A DNA stretch of 64,000 nt, from positions 1,666,155-1,730,154 of the forward strand of contig NZ_LN812102.1 of the NCBI RefSeq assembly GCF_000942395.1. Reading direction: 5' to 3'. Below the pieces are notes generated by a model. The model was given only the letters and a program-made list of their open reading frames with translations. It had not been told where the DNA came from and ran no database searches. Of this stretch, positions 20,213 to 31,032 are shown piece after piece (position 1 is the first letter of the stretch; each line of letters opens with the position of its first letter). This DNA is from Risungbinella massiliensis (GTDB taxonomy: Bacteria; Bacillota; Bacilli; Thermoactinomycetales; Thermoactinomycetaceae). Made by a program: the position numbers and the translations under genes.

Positions 20213-20516
20213 TTATGCAACATACCAATTAATTCGATTTAATATTTTTGCTTTTTGATAATGAAATAATGATTTAGATAACTCAAAGATGGTTCCATTT
20301 GTTAAGCATACTGTATTTTCAATAATCATTACTGGATCTAGAAGATTAAGGTGAAGTAATCCGGCACTTAAATTGTTTTGCTTTAGCTTCATCTCCTTAT
20401 AGTACATGTAAATCCAAGACTTTGGTCTCAATTGTTTTAGAAGTTAGGTCTTCAGCTCCTTCTATTTGATAAGCAGCAGAAGCTGCACCAAATAAAAAAT
20501 CATGTGGAAACTTCAT
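20213..20516 (-). pseudogene. Remnant of a family 1 glycoside hydrolase
   Basis: From ATG at 20516, six bases after GGAGGG, the frame reads MKFPHDFLFGAASAAYQIEG, a textbook N-terminus of 6-phospho-beta-glucosidases and other GH1 enzymes. It then loses similarity and stops after about 39 codons. A second frame downstream (20213-20431) contains KSLFHYQKA, which weakly resembles the KSFYWYKK end of GH1 proteins. I read this as a start and possibly an end left by a large internal deletion and frameshift. The intact enzyme would be about 460-480 residues. The N-terminal match is firm; the C-terminal one is tentative. Confidence 0.65.
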
Positions 20517-20959
20517 TACTAGCCCTCCATTTTTATGCATATCTTTTAAATTTATTATTATGTTTTTGATTTATAGGTACAAATAATAAAGCGATTATAA
20601 TTCCTTTTTTCAGCATTTAACTACCAAGTCTTCGTAAAACATAGTAAATAAAGAGTATAAAAGTTAGTATTTGTTGTATGAGCATAATTAAATCCAATAA
20701 TTTCAGAAACAAAAATAGAAGACGTTAATCCTGCTGGATCAACGTCTTCTTTGGTTCATACATTACTTCTAACCATTTCTCCTATCATCCATTACAGAAG
20801 AAAAGGCCTCCCACCAGTTCAATAAACTGATGAAAGGCCTTCTAGTGCTAATAGGTTTTTATGATAAAAGTGTGTTTTTTTAGCTAACTAGAAGCAACGG
20901 TTAAACTTTTATCTTTAATCACATAAAAACCCCAATATATTAAAGCTCGGTGGCTAAAA
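20517..20959. other. Gene-free region with three inverted repeats downstream of groEL
   Basis: No coding sequence seen. Three hairpins: AGAAGACGTT/AACGTCTTCT (20717-20750) with a T-rich tail on the minus strand; AAAGGCCT/AAGGCCTT (about 20803-20845); and GATAAAAGT/ACTTTTATC (about 20862-20913). One of the last two is probably the groESL terminator. Confidence 0.5.
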
Positions 20960-22612
<1,653 letters not shown>

Positions 22613-22655
22613 TCATTATGTAGGTAGTTCAATATATTAAAGAGACAACTTTGTA

Positions 22656-22940
22656 TTACTCTACTACAGCCAAGAGGTCACTTTCACGAAGAACGAGATA
22701 TTCTTTCTCGCCATATTTCACTTCGGTACCTGCATATTTGGAGTAGATCACAGTATCTCCAACTTGTACTTCGAGTGCAACACGGTTTCCGTTGTCATCT
22801 AGACGTCCAGCTCCTACTGCTACTACACGTCCTTCTTGTGGTTTTTCTTTCGCAGATTCTGGTAGCACAAAACCACTAGCGGTTTTTTGTTCCTTCTCTA
22901 CTGCTTCTAGTACCACACGATCCCCTAAAGGTTTGATCAA
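22656..22940 (-). CDS. groES: Co-chaperonin GroES
   Basis: A 94-residue lid of the GroEL chamber. Starts [12 protein letters not shown], has the mobile-loop sequence [17 protein letters not shown] and ends [11 protein letters not shown] strong GGAGG site precedes it and a CIRCE element lies 34 bases upstream. Confidence 0.99.
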   Translation of the reverse strand: MIKPLGDRVVLEAVEKEQKTASGFVLPESAKEKPQEGRVVAVGAGRLDDNGNRVALEVQVGDTVIYSKYAGTEVKYGEKEYLVLRESDLLAVVE

Positions 22941-22974
22941 GGGAAAAACCTCCTTTGACTTTCATTCCTTTTTA

Positions 22975-23001
22975 TTAGCACTCAATCAACATGAGTGCTA
23001 A
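22975..23001 (-). promoter_or_regulatory. CIRCE operator (HrcA binding site) of groESL
   Basis: Perfect inverted repeat TTAGCACTC - 9 bases - GAGTGCTAA, in the untranslated leader of groES. This is the canonical HrcA operator for heat induction. Confidence 0.97.
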
Positions 23002-23011
23002 CACAATTAAT

Positions 23012-23040
23012 ATGATATTCATCCTTCAACTATTTTTCAA
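23012..23040 (-). promoter_or_regulatory. Likely sigma-A promoter of groESL
   Basis: Minus-strand TTGAAA (23035-23040), 17-base spacer, TATCAT (23012-23017), just upstream of CIRCE, so the operator would lie at the start of the transcript. Confidence 0.6.
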
Positions 23041-23046
23041 GTATTC

Positions 23047-23097
23047 GACGAAAAAAAAAATAAAATTCCCTAGCCTGTTTTAAATTAGACTAGGGAG
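23047..23097 (-). terminator. Terminator after the gene at 23113
   Basis: The minus strand has CCCTAG, a 16-base interval, CTAGGG and then AATTTTATTTTTTTTTT, upstream of the groESL promoter. Confidence 0.7.
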
Positions 23098-23112
23098 CAT
23101 AAAATAATCTTT

Positions 23113-23457
23113 TTATGGTTCATCTTGGTCTACATGCAAACTGCTTGGGAGATCTTCTGATAACTCCTCTTCTTCATGTAGCGTAATATACTGATCGATC
23201 TCATTTTTGCCAGTAGCAATCGGTACTGTCAATCCATCATCATAACTGCTTTCCTGTTCTCGGTAGGTCAACGAGTAGTATAAATCCGATATATAGGAAC
23301 TTCCTTGTCTTACTGCTTGTACTACCGCTTGTCTAGCTCTTGGAGAAGCTGCCAGATAAGCACCTGCTGCCACCAAACTAAGAGTTAAGAAAGGGAAGCC
23401 TTTCTCTCTACGAGCACAGTACACGGGGGTCCCTCCTAACGTTCTGACTTCTGCCAA
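23113..23457 (-). CDS. Small membrane-anchored protein of unknown function
   Basis: Not recognised. 114 residues from TTG at 23457 (after GAGGGG), or about 103 from GTG after GGAGGGACCCCC; both starts have reasonable ribosome binding sites. One hydrophobic stretch, FPFLTLSLVAAGAYLAA, is followed by a basic ARQAVVQAVRQG and an acidic C-terminus rich in Glu/Asp. The organisation recalls small YtxH-like envelope stress proteins, but I claim no homology. B. subtilis has small membrane genes (ydiK, ydiL) in this same slot between tatC and groES. Confidence 0.6.
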   Translation of the reverse strand: MAEVRTLGGTPVYCARREKGFPFLTLSLVAAGAYLAASPRARQAVVQAVRQGSSYISDLYYSLTYREQESSYDDGLTVPIATGKNEIDQYITLHEEEELSEDLPSSLHVDQDEP

Positions 23458-23480
23458 GAGTATCCCCTCGTATACCTATT

Positions 23481-24242
23481 TTATGTATTTAAGCCTTCCT
23501 CATCTGATTCAGTCATTTGCATTTCTCGTTCCATTTTCCGATATAACCAAGTAGATAAACCAATGCTTACTTCGTATAAGATCAATAACGGAATGGCGAT
23601 CAGTAGATTAGAAGCCAAGTCAGGTGGAGCGATCATGGCAGAGATAATTACTAGCAACAAATAAGCAATCCGCCGCACCTTCTGTAACAACATAGGAGTA
23701 ATAAGTCTTATCCGCGTAAGAAATAGTACGATTACAGGTAGTTCAAACAGTAATGAGACGGGTACGACAATATTCATCATAAAGCTAAAGTACTGATATA
23801 TCCCGAAAAACTCATGAATCCCCAGTTGATCAGATATCTGACTGGTAAAATGGAGCACTAAGGGATAAATCACAAAATAAGCAAAGCAAAATCCACCAAT
23901 CCACAGAAGAAATACAAACGGAAGATACATGGCAGTTGCTTTTTGTTCATGTTCGAACAAGCCCGGACGGACAAATAACCAAACCTGTAGTAAGAAGAAC
24001 GGAATAGTTAAAAAACAAGCGGTCAAAAATGCAATTTGCATATACACTTTTAGTGGGTCACCAGGACTGAGTGCATTTAATGTAATATGATCCACTGTAT
24101 CTTTTGTAAACCAGCGGAAAATATCTCCAGCATAGATAAAACCTAAAACTAGAGTTACCACAAAGACTACTGCCACCCAAAAAGCGCGATTTCGCAATTC
24201 AGAGAGATGCTCTAAATAAGGTTCTATTTTTTCTGATGTCAT
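23481..24242 (-). CDS. tatC: Twin-arginine translocase subunit TatC
   Basis: A 253-residue, six-helix membrane receptor for Tat substrates. Begins with the typical EHLSELRNR motif and contains FLLQVWLFVRPGLFEHEQ and APPDLASNLLIAIPLLILYE. No tatA/tatE gene is adjacent, unlike the tatAy-tatCy pair at this locus in B. subtilis. Located directly downstream of rex on the same strand, 11 bases away. The hydrogenase small subunit in this window lacks a Tat signal and is not its substrate. Confidence 0.95.
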   Translation of the reverse strand: MTSEKIEPYLEHLSELRNRAFWVAVVFVVTLVLGFIYAGDIFRWFTKDTVDHITLNALSPGDPLKVYMQIAFLTACFLTIPFFLLQVWLFVRPGLFEHEQKATAMYLPFVFLLWIGGFCFAYFVIYPLVLHFTSQISDQLGIHEFFGIYQYFSFMMNIVVPVSLLFELPVIVLFLTRIRLITPMLLQKVRRIAYLLLVIISAMIAPPDLASNLLIAIPLLILYEVSIGLSTWLYRKMEREMQMTESDEEGLNT

Positions 24243-24253
24243 GTGGGTCTCCT

Positions 24254-24919
24254 TTAATCGGAGAGTTCCATATCGGTCTCTGTCTCTCCATCTGGGAACT
24301 TCTTCAAAAAGTAAATAAGCGTCTGTAATTCCGAAGTTAAATCGATATGATGAACTCGTACAGAAGTTGGTACTGTCAATCTAGCAGGTGTAAAGTTCAT
24401 GACACCCCGAATTCCCACTTTTACCAATTTATCGATAGTGGCTTGTGCTACATTGACTGGAACCGTCAAAATTGCTACTTCTACTTGATGCAGTTGGATT
24501 ACCTCTTGAAGTCGACTCATCGAATAGATTGGAATTCCATCTATATCAGTACCAATTTTTTGGGGGTCTTGATCAAAACCTGCTACGATTTTGGTGTTAT
24601 GACTTCGATAAAAGTTATATTTTAAGAGTGCGGTTCCTAAATTCCCAACTCCTACTAAGATAACATTGCTCACTTCATCTTGTTTTAAAAATCCACGTAA
24701 GAACTGCAACAAATACGTTACGTTATATCCATATCCTTTTTTTCCTAGCTCACCCAAATAGGAAAAATCCCGTCTAATAGTAGCTGGATCAATTTGTAAG
24801 GCTTCGCTTAGATCAGCTGAAGAAATCCTCTGTTTCCCAATCGCATGAAGCTTCTCCAAATAACGATAATATAACGGCAATCTCTTGGCAGTTACTTGAG
24901 GAATTTTCGTTTCGGACAT
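24254..24919 (-). CDS. rex: Redox-sensing repressor Rex
   Basis: An NADH/NAD+ sensor repressing fermentation and respiration genes. The N-terminal winged helix includes [16 protein letters not shown] and [22 protein letters not shown]; the Rossmann NADH domain includes [13 protein letters not shown] and [10 protein letters not shown]. The start is ATG at 24919 after GGGAGG; an upstream in-frame ATG at 24934 would put that site inside the gene. It follows the folate ligase gene and precedes tatC. Confidence 0.97.
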   Translation of the reverse strand: MSETKIPQVTAKRLPLYYRYLEKLHAIGKQRISSADLSEALQIDPATIRRDFSYLGELGKKGYGYNVTYLLQFLRGFLKQDEVSNVILVGVGNLGTALLKYNFYRSHNTKIVAGFDQDPQKIGTDIDGIPIYSMSRLQEVIQLHQVEVAILTVPVNVAQATIDKLVKVGIRGVMNFTPARLTVPTSVRVHHIDLTSELQTLIYFLKKFPDGETETDMELSD

Positions 24920-24943
24920 ATTTATTCCTCCCATCTATCTCTA

Positions 24944-25519
24944 TCATGATGAAAAGAGCTGTAACCCTGTTTGGGTCATCACAAAATCAACTCTTTGATC
25001 ATGTGCTTCTGGAAAAACCGTTTCAATCAAGAGTTCCCGATCAGTTAAGCCTCCTCGATAAATGCTGGGATATAGCTCAAAGAAACGATCATAGTATCCT
25101 CCACCATAGCCCAATCGATAACCATTTTGGTCAAAGGCGATTCCAGGTAAGAGCGCTAAATCAATCTCCTCTGGTTTTACGAAGTTACACTTATTGCGAT
25201 CAGGCTCTAAGATGCCAAAAGCACCATGTGTTAGGTCTTTCCAACTCTCCACAACAAAGGGTTCCATTTTCCCTTTTGCCATCACCTTTGGCAAACAAAC
25301 TCTTTTGTTATGATTCCACGCATTTTCTATAATTTTATCACAGCTCAGTTCGTCCTGAATGGCAGAGTAACATAATATCGTGTGAGATTGCTGATACTTT
25401 TGCCACCTTGTCATATGATGAGTTATCTGTTCTGCTACCCAGTCTTTATTCTCTACTAGCTTCATCCTTCGTTCACGGTACATTTTCCGTGCCTCAGTTT
25501 TGCTTTGGGTTCTCTTCAT
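24944..25519 (-). CDS. 5-formyltetrahydrofolate cyclo-ligase
   Basis: Converts 5-formyl-THF to 5,10-methenyl-THF with ATP. 191 residues, with an N-terminal basic helix (KTEARKMYRERR) and the conserved LLPGIAFDQNGYRLGYGGGYYDRF signature. Divergent from ydiF, with about 47 bases between the start codons. In B. subtilis the equivalent gene (yqgN) is elsewhere, so its place beside rex is specific to this lineage. Confidence 0.93.
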   Translation of the reverse strand: MKRTQSKTEARKMYRERRMKLVENKDWVAEQITHHMTRWQKYQQSHTILCYSAIQDELSCDKIIENAWNHNKRVCLPKVMAKGKMEPFVVESWKDLTHGAFGILEPDRNKCNFVKPEEIDLALLPGIAFDQNGYRLGYGGGYYDRFFELYPSIYRGGLTDRELLIETVFPEAHDQRVDFVMTQTGLQLFSS

Positions 25520-25566
25520 TGCTTTTATCCTCTACTCTCTTTACACTAAAAAATGAGGTGGATACC

Positions 25567-27486
25567 ATGTTACTTAGAACGGACAACATATGGAAATCAT
25601 TTGGAGAGCGAGATGTCTTACAAGATATTAGTATACAGATAAATGCTGGCGAACGGGTAGGTCTGATTGGAGCAAACGGAGCTGGAAAATCCACACTGCT
25701 CAAAATTTTGACTGGAGAATACCTTCCAGATCAGGGAATCGTCCAAACTGCCAAACAACTTGAGATCGGATATTTAGCTCAAAATACAGGCTTCTTTTCC
25801 GAGAAAACGATTTGGGACGAGCTACTCGATATCTTTGCTCCTGTTCGCCAATTAGAAGCACAAATGAGACAACTCGAACAACAAATGGGGCAAACCAAAA
25901 CACTAGAAAACGAAACGAAATACCAAAAGATATTAGAACGCTATGCAGAGCTTCAATCCCTTTTCGAAGAAAAAGGTGGTTATCGATATGAAGCTCGTAT
26001 GAGAGGAGCACTTACTGGATTAGGGCTTGGAAAAATAAATTGGCAAGAGACTTCTATATCACAACTGTCAGGTGGACAAAAAACACGCGTACTATTAGCC
26101 AAGCTACTTCTAACAGAACCAGGTCTGCTCATTCTCGATGAGCCGACTAACTATCTAGATATCGAGGCGGTTACTTGGTTAGAACAAATGCTGCTCCAAT
26201 ATTCAGGAGCTATCTTACTGGTTTCCCATGATCGCTATTTCCTCGATCGTCTTGTTAATATCGTTTATGAATTAGAAAACCATCAAGCAACGAGATATGT
26301 TGGAAACTATAGCAAATATGTAGAATTAAAAAAAGAGGCGGAAGAACAACAGCGAAAACAAGCAGCAGCCCAAGCCAAAGAAATCCAAAAACTAGAAGAG
26401 TTTGTGGAACGTAATATCGCTCGTGCTTCCACTTCAAAACGTGCAGAAAGCAGACGCAAGACATTAGAAAAAATTGAGCGGATCGAAGCTCCCTCTGCAC
26501 AACAAGCACCCGCTGCTATTCGCTTTGAAACTGCTGTTACTAGTGGGAGACAAGTACTTCAAGTGAATAACCTCACCATTGGTTATGAGAAACCTCTCGT
26601 AAATTCCCTTTCCTTTCAGATTGAACGTGGAGAGCATATCGCCCTTCTTGGTGGAAACGGATTAGGAAAATCAACATTACTCAAAACCATCGCTGGAGAA
26701 ATTCCCGCTCTGTCCTTGGATGCCATGCGATTAGGTACCAATGTAGAACTCGATTACTATGAACAAGAACATCGCGATCTCAACTTGGACAAGCAAGTAA
26801 TTGACGAATTATGGGATGCTCATCCCAATCTAGATCAAACCTCTATTCGTAACTATTTAGGTCAATTTTTATTTCGAGGAGACGAGGTTTTTCAAAAAGT
26901 AGAAAAATTGAGCGGTGGCGAAAAAGCACGACTCTCTCTTGCGAAGAGATTATTGAACAAGGCAAACTTTTTATTGATGGATGAGCCGACCAACCATTTA
27001 GATCTCGCCTCTAAAGAACAATTAGAAGAAGCACTAGAAGATTTTCCAGGCACTATCCTATTTGTTTCTCATGATCGATACTTTATCCATCGAATCGCTA
27101 CTCGAATATGGGAGCTAACACCAGAAGGAATTCAGGATTATCGTGGAGACTATGAGTGGTATCTCGAACAAAAAGCACTAGAAAAAGAGTCCAGCCAAGA
27201 TAGCTCCTCAAAAGAGAGTACTCTCACCCAAGCAGAACAATGGCGCCAGAACGAAAAAGCGACCAAACGCAAACAAAAGCAACATCAACAAAAAGTAGAG
27301 CAGCTGGAGTCGGAAATCAGTGAGTTAGAAAAACAGATCCAACAGATTCAGGAAGAGCTTTGTCTACCAGAAGTATACGAAGACAGCAAGAAGTCTTTAA
27401 TGTACCAACAAAATCTACAAGAACTAGAGCAGACACGAGATGCGAAAACAGAAGAGTGGATGCACCTTTTGGAAGCATCACCATAA
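25567..27486 (+). CDS. ydiF: ABC-F family ATPase, YdiF type
   Basis: A 639-residue soluble tandem-ABC protein, a ribosome-associated translation factor class. First cassette: Walker A GANGAGKSTLL, signature LSGGQKTRVLLAKLL, Walker B LLILDEPTNYLD. Second cassette: GGNGLGKSTLL, LSGGEKARLSLAK, LLMDEPTNHLD. The linker between them is rich in Lys/Glu, and a C-terminal coiled coil (about 560-635) ends the protein, as in YdiF/Uup. ATG at 25567 follows GAGGTGG; the longer upstream frame runs antisense into the folate ligase gene. Gene order with rex, tatC and groESL is as in B. subtilis. Confidence 0.93.
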   Translation: MLLRTDNIWKSFGERDVLQDISIQINAGERVGLIGANGAGKSTLLKILTGEYLPDQGIVQTAKQLEIGYLAQNTGFFSEKTIWDELLDIFAPVRQLEAQMRQLEQQMGQTKTLENETKYQKILERYAELQSLFEEKGGYRYEARMRGALTGLGLGKINWQETSISQLSGGQKTRVLLAKLLLTEPGLLILDEPTNYLDIEAVTWLEQMLLQYSGAILLVSHDRYFLDRLVNIVYELENHQATRYVGNYSKYVELKKEAEEQQRKQAAAQAKEIQKLEEFVERNIARASTSKRAESRRKTLEKIERIEAPSAQQAPAAIRFETAVTSGRQVLQVNNLTIGYEKPLVNSLSFQIERGEHIALLGGNGLGKSTLLKTIAGEIPALSLDAMRLGTNVELDYYEQEHRDLNLDKQVIDELWDAHPNLDQTSIRNYLGQFLFRGDEVFQKVEKLSGGEKARLSLAKRLLNKANFLLMDEPTNHLDLASKEQLEEALEDFPGTILFVSHDRYFIHRIATRIWELTPEGIQDYRGDYEWYLEQKALEKESSQDSSSKESTLTQAEQWRQNEKATKRKQKQHQQKVEQLESEISELEKQIQQIQEELCLPEVYEDSKKSLMYQQNLQELEQTRDAKTEEWMHLLEASP

Positions 27487-27488
27487 AG

Positions 27489-27528
27489 TTATCCACATAG
27501 TTATCCACAGTTATCCACAGTATTCACA
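27489..27528 (+). promoter_or_regulatory. Tandem DnaA-box cluster
   Basis: Three perfect DnaA boxes TTATCCACA in the same orientation at 27489-27497, 27501-27509 and 27511-27519, plus a degenerate GTATTCACA at 27520-27528. A fourth perfect box is at 27667-27675. The cluster lies between the ydiF stop and its terminator. Confidence 0.85.
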
Positions 27529-27530
27529 GG

Positions 27531-27565
27531 AAAGTCCGTTCTCTTTTTAGAGGGCGGACTTTTTA
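27531..27565 (+). terminator. Terminator of ydiF
   Basis: AAAGTCCG, loop, CGGACTTTTTATG on the plus strand, directly after the DnaA boxes. Confidence 0.85.
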
Positions 27566-27625
27566 TGCTGTAGATAAGAAAAGGCTCATTACAACATATG
27601 GAAAATTATAACAAAGGAGAATCTT

Positions 27626-28438
27626 ATGGTTTTGTTTCGCATAAAAACAGGAGGAAGAACGGTATTTTATCCACAGAAAGGAGAGACATACGTGAGGAAA
27701 GTACAAATGCTACATGTATGGAATCTTGTTTCCTTTGCCATTTTATTGTTGCTCTATTTCGTTTTACCGATTGGTGAGCAAATATCTCTCATTGCTGGAC
27801 AAATAAATAGCTTGTTTAAACCTGCAGAATATGCTTACGGAATCTGGATTCCTATTTACCTTTTACTTGCGATTTGGATTTTCTATCGTATAACAACAAC
27901 TAATAATCAAGAGATCTATCTGCGAATTGGTTATTGGTTACCAATCAATTTTGGGTTGAATGCGCTATGGATCTATCTGTTTACTGAAAGGTTATTCTTT
28001 CTCTCCTTGATCAATATACTTTTAATACTCATCTCCCTCATCTTTATTTACTTCACTATACAAAATTCATCTACCAAAACACTCTTTTTTCGGCTTCCGT
28101 TTTCCCTTTACTTAGGCTGGATTTCGGTAGCTACTATTGAACATTTCTTTATCGTTTTGGAGGTAAATGGAGTAAACGAACTGCTCGGATTTAGTGAAAT
28201 CGTTTGGACTGTGATCCTACTATTAGTTGGAGGAATCATTAGTCTGATTTTCACCAATGCCAATCAAGACATTTCATACTCTTTAGGCTTTATCTGGGCT
28301 TATATCACCATTATCATACAGCGTAATGATGTGTTGCCGGTGGTTATTGCTGCTTGGCTAGTTGTAGGAGTGCTACTAGCAACGGTAGCTTATCAAATTT
28401 ATCGTTTTTTTCAAGGAAATCGGCAAGGAGTCGTTTAA
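27626..28438 (+). CDS. TspO/MBR-like integral membrane protein
   Basis: A 270-residue, mostly hydrophobic protein with about seven predicted helices. FGLNALWIYLFTERLFFLSL resembles the conserved region of TspO/MBR tryptophan-rich sensory proteins, as found in longer seven-helix bacterial relatives. ATG at 27626 follows AAAGGAG by six bases. An in-frame GTG at 27692 also follows AGAAAGGAG, so the protein may be 22 residues shorter. A DnaA box falls in this 5' stretch. Function uncertain; tetrapyrrole or sterol binding is known only for true TspO. Confidence 0.65.
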   Translation: MVLFRIKTGGRTVFYPQKGETYVRKVQMLHVWNLVSFAILLLLYFVLPIGEQISLIAGQINSLFKPAEYAYGIWIPIYLLLAIWIFYRITTTNNQEIYLRIGYWLPINFGLNALWIYLFTERLFFLSLINILLILISLIFIYFTIQNSSTKTLFFRLPFSLYLGWISVATIEHFFIVLEVNGVNELLGFSEIVWTVILLLVGGIISLIFTNANQDISYSLGFIWAYITIIIQRNDVLPVVIAAWLVVGVLLATVAYQIYRFFQGNRQGVV

Positions 28439-28659
28439 CCAGTAGTTACAGCAAAATGAGTTTGTCCACAAAGAACGGATTCTTGATTTCTAATGTGTTA
28501 AACTCCAACCTAACTTTCAGATGCTTGACTCCTTATGCATTCCGAATATGTGTTATATTTAGAAAAATACACACATGGCATCAATTCCAGCAGGCTCAAA
28601 CTCCTAAAAGTAAAAATTAGCATATATAGTCATTTCCGATTTTTAAGGAGGATATGGTT

Positions 28660-29943
28660 TTGAACCAATCATTTTTTGTTCGAAATCGCAAAAAGCTAGC
28701 GGAAACGCTGGCGAATGAATCTCTTACCGTTCTGTTTGCGGGACAGGCGCCACATAAATCTGCAGATGATAAATACATGTTTGTACCGAATCGAAATTTT
28801 TATTATTTGACTGGAATTGATGAACCAAATGTCATTTTAGTCATAAACAAAGCAGGCGATACGCTTGAAGAAATACTTTTCATTGAAAAAGCGGATCCAG
28901 CTATGGAAAAATGGGTCGGAAAAAAATTGTCGAAAGAAGATGCACAAGCGATTTCTGGCGTGAAAACCATCATGTATCTAAACAGCTTTGAGTCTACACT
29001 GACACGCACATTTTTTAAGGAGGACATTAAGCGTGTATATTTAGATCTTGAGCGCCGTGATTGGACGAATCCGCAGACGAAGGGACTGTCGTTTGCCAAG
29101 CACATCAGAGAAAACTATCCGCATATTGCCATAGAAAATGTGTATACGGCAATTTGTAAGCAGCGCGTATTCAAGACTGCTGAAGAGGTTGGAAAAATAA
29201 AGATGGCGATCGAGGTTACTAAAGAAGGTATTTACAATGTCTTGAAGCATGCAAAGAAAGGCATGATGGAATATGAACTGGAGGCGCATTTTGACTTCAT
29301 ATTAAAATCTTCTGGCATTAAGCATCATGCATTCGATACAATTTTAGCGAGTGGCAAAAATGCAACCATCCTCCATTATCAGCATAATGATTCCAAAATT
29401 AACAAGGGGGACTTGGTGCTACTTGACCTCGGTGCGCAAAAAGATTATTACAATGCCGATATCAGCTTCACATTCCCTGCAAGCGGAACATTCTCTAAAC
29501 GCCAAAAGCAGTTTTATAACATCGTGTTAAAGGCGTTAAAAGAAACAACGGCTCTTATCAAGCCAGGCTTGAAGTATGAAGCATTGAACCAGCATGCAAA
29601 GAAGGTTCTGACGGAAGAATGCAAGAAAATCGGCTTGATTCAAGATGACGCTGAAATCTCTAAGTATTACGATCATAGAGTCGGCCACTTCCTCGGATTA
29701 GATACACATGATGTAGGCTCGTATAAGGATATGGTGCTGAAACCTGGCATGGTCATTACTATTGAACCGGGTTTGTATATTGAAGAAGAAGCGATCGGCA
29801 TCCGTATTGAAGATGATGTATTGGTAACGGAAGACGGGCACGAAAACTTGTCAAAAGACATTATCAGAACAGTAGAAGAAATCGAAAACTTCATGGCGGC
29901 AAATAATCCATACGTGAAAGAGAAACAAACTATTAATACGTAA
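28660..29943 (+). CDS. Xaa-Pro aminopeptidase (M24B)
   Basis: Releases N-terminal residues next to proline, using a dinuclear metal site. About 427 residues. N-terminal creatinase-like domain (NFYYLTGIDEPN), then the pita-bread domain with ligands in LLDLGAQKDYYNADISFTFP, GHFLGLDTHDVG, TIEPGLYIEE and IRIEDDVLV. TTG at 28660 lies eight bases after GGAGG; the ATG at 28654 is only two bases after it, so TTG is more likely. The gene uses GCG, CCG and ACG codons more often by eye than its neighbours, which suggests transfer; I did not count this. Confidence 0.92.
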   Translation: MNQSFFVRNRKKLAETLANESLTVLFAGQAPHKSADDKYMFVPNRNFYYLTGIDEPNVILVINKAGDTLEEILFIEKADPAMEKWVGKKLSKEDAQAISGVKTIMYLNSFESTLTRTFFKEDIKRVYLDLERRDWTNPQTKGLSFAKHIRENYPHIAIENVYTAICKQRVFKTAEEVGKIKMAIEVTKEGIYNVLKHAKKGMMEYELEAHFDFILKSSGIKHHAFDTILASGKNATILHYQHNDSKINKGDLVLLDLGAQKDYYNADISFTFPASGTFSKRQKQFYNIVLKALKETTALIKPGLKYEALNQHAKKVLTEECKKIGLIQDDAEISKYYDHRVGHFLGLDTHDVGSYKDMVLKPGMVITIEPGLYIEEEAIGIRIEDDVLVTEDGHENLSKDIIRTVEEIENFMAANNPYVKEKQTINT

Positions 29944-29969
29944 CAAAACGCCCATGTCGGGCGTTTTTC
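29944..29969 (+). terminator. Terminator after the Xaa-Pro aminopeptidase
   Basis: AAACGCCC, loop of five, GGGCGTTTTTC directly after the stop codon. Confidence 0.85.
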
Positions 29970-30054
29970 TATTTGAAACTTGCCATATACAAATGATGGA
30001 AGATTGTGTTTACAAAATAAATAGCTGTTATGGTGTATATGTACGTAGCTTTTG

Positions 30055-31032
30055 TTAGAAAAACCATTTTTTTCGAGGTACGGGGTAATATTCACCAGCG
30101 ACAAGTTCTGAAGGTACAGCCTTTTCGATCCGTGAAAGATCATGTGAATCTAAGTTTAGGTCAAGGGAACCGAGTGAATCTTGAAGTTGTGATCGCTTTC
30201 TCGCCCCAACCAATGGGATAACATCCTCACCTCGAGATAGAACCCATGCTATGGCAAGCTGAGCAACAGTTGCTTGTTTTTCATCAGCAATTTTACGTAA
30301 AGCCTCGACAAGGGCTAAATTTTTTTCAAGATTATCGTTAGCAAAACGTGGCGCTTTACTACGCTTATCCTCCGAACCTAACACGCGATCTTTTGACCAT
30401 ACACCACTCAGCAATCCTCTTGAGAGAACACCATAAGCCGAAAGCGAAATACCTAATTCCCGTAAAGTTGGCAAAATATTTAATTCGACGTCCCGATTGA
30501 ATAGTGAATATTCCATTTGTAGCCAACTAATTGGGTGTACAGCATGCGCGCGACGAATAGTATCCACTCCTACTTCTGAAAGACCAATGTAACGCACATA
30601 TCCCGCTTTTACCATATCAGCAATTGCCCCGATAGTTTCTTCAATCGGTACGTTTGGATCGACGCGAGACGGTTGATAAAGATCGATGTATCCGACACCT
30701 AGGCGTTGCAAAGTATCTGCAAGAAAGTTCTTTATTGTTTGAGGGCGGTTATGCCCTTTGTCCGGTGAGTGTAGCTTTCCATCGAATTTTACTGCAATGA
30801 ACGCATTGTCCCTACTTATCCCTTGTAAAGCTTCACGTATCAGTAATTCGTTGTGACCGTCACCATATAAGTCCCCTGTATCAATAAGGGTAATACCTTT
30901 TTCCAGTGCTGCGTGGATTGTTGCAATGCTCTCGTTTCGATCAGCTTTACCATATAACCATGACATCCCCATACAACCAAGTCCAACCTGGGAAACCAAC
31001 GGACCGTTGTGACCAAGTACTCGCTTTTTCAT
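30055..31032 (-). CDS. Aldo/keto reductase
   Basis: An NADPH-dependent oxidoreductase of 325 residues with a TIM-barrel fold. VGLGCMGMSWLYG, LIDTGDLYGDGHNE (catalytic Asp and Tyr) and AVKFDGK (Lys) are present. The usual catalytic-His segment YYQHRVDP reads YQPSRVDP, a variant I recall from an existing subfamily. ATG at 31032 follows GGAGG; the in-frame ATG at 31050 would place that site inside the gene. Convergent with the peptidase gene; together with tspO these interrupt the ydiF-tsaD order. Substrate unknown. Confidence 0.9.
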   Translation of the reverse strand: MKKRVLGHNGPLVSQVGLGCMGMSWLYGKADRNESIATIHAALEKGITLIDTGDLYGDGHNELLIREALQGISRDNAFIAVKFDGKLHSPDKGHNRPQTIKNFLADTLQRLGVGYIDLYQPSRVDPNVPIEETIGAIADMVKAGYVRYIGLSEVGVDTIRRAHAVHPISWLQMEYSLFNRDVELNILPTLRELGISLSAYGVLSRGLLSGVWSKDRVLGSEDKRSKAPRFANDNLEKNLALVEALRKIADEKQATVAQLAIAWVLSRGEDVIPLVGARKRSQLQDSLGSLDLNLDSHDLSRIEKAVPSELVAGEYYPVPRKKWFF

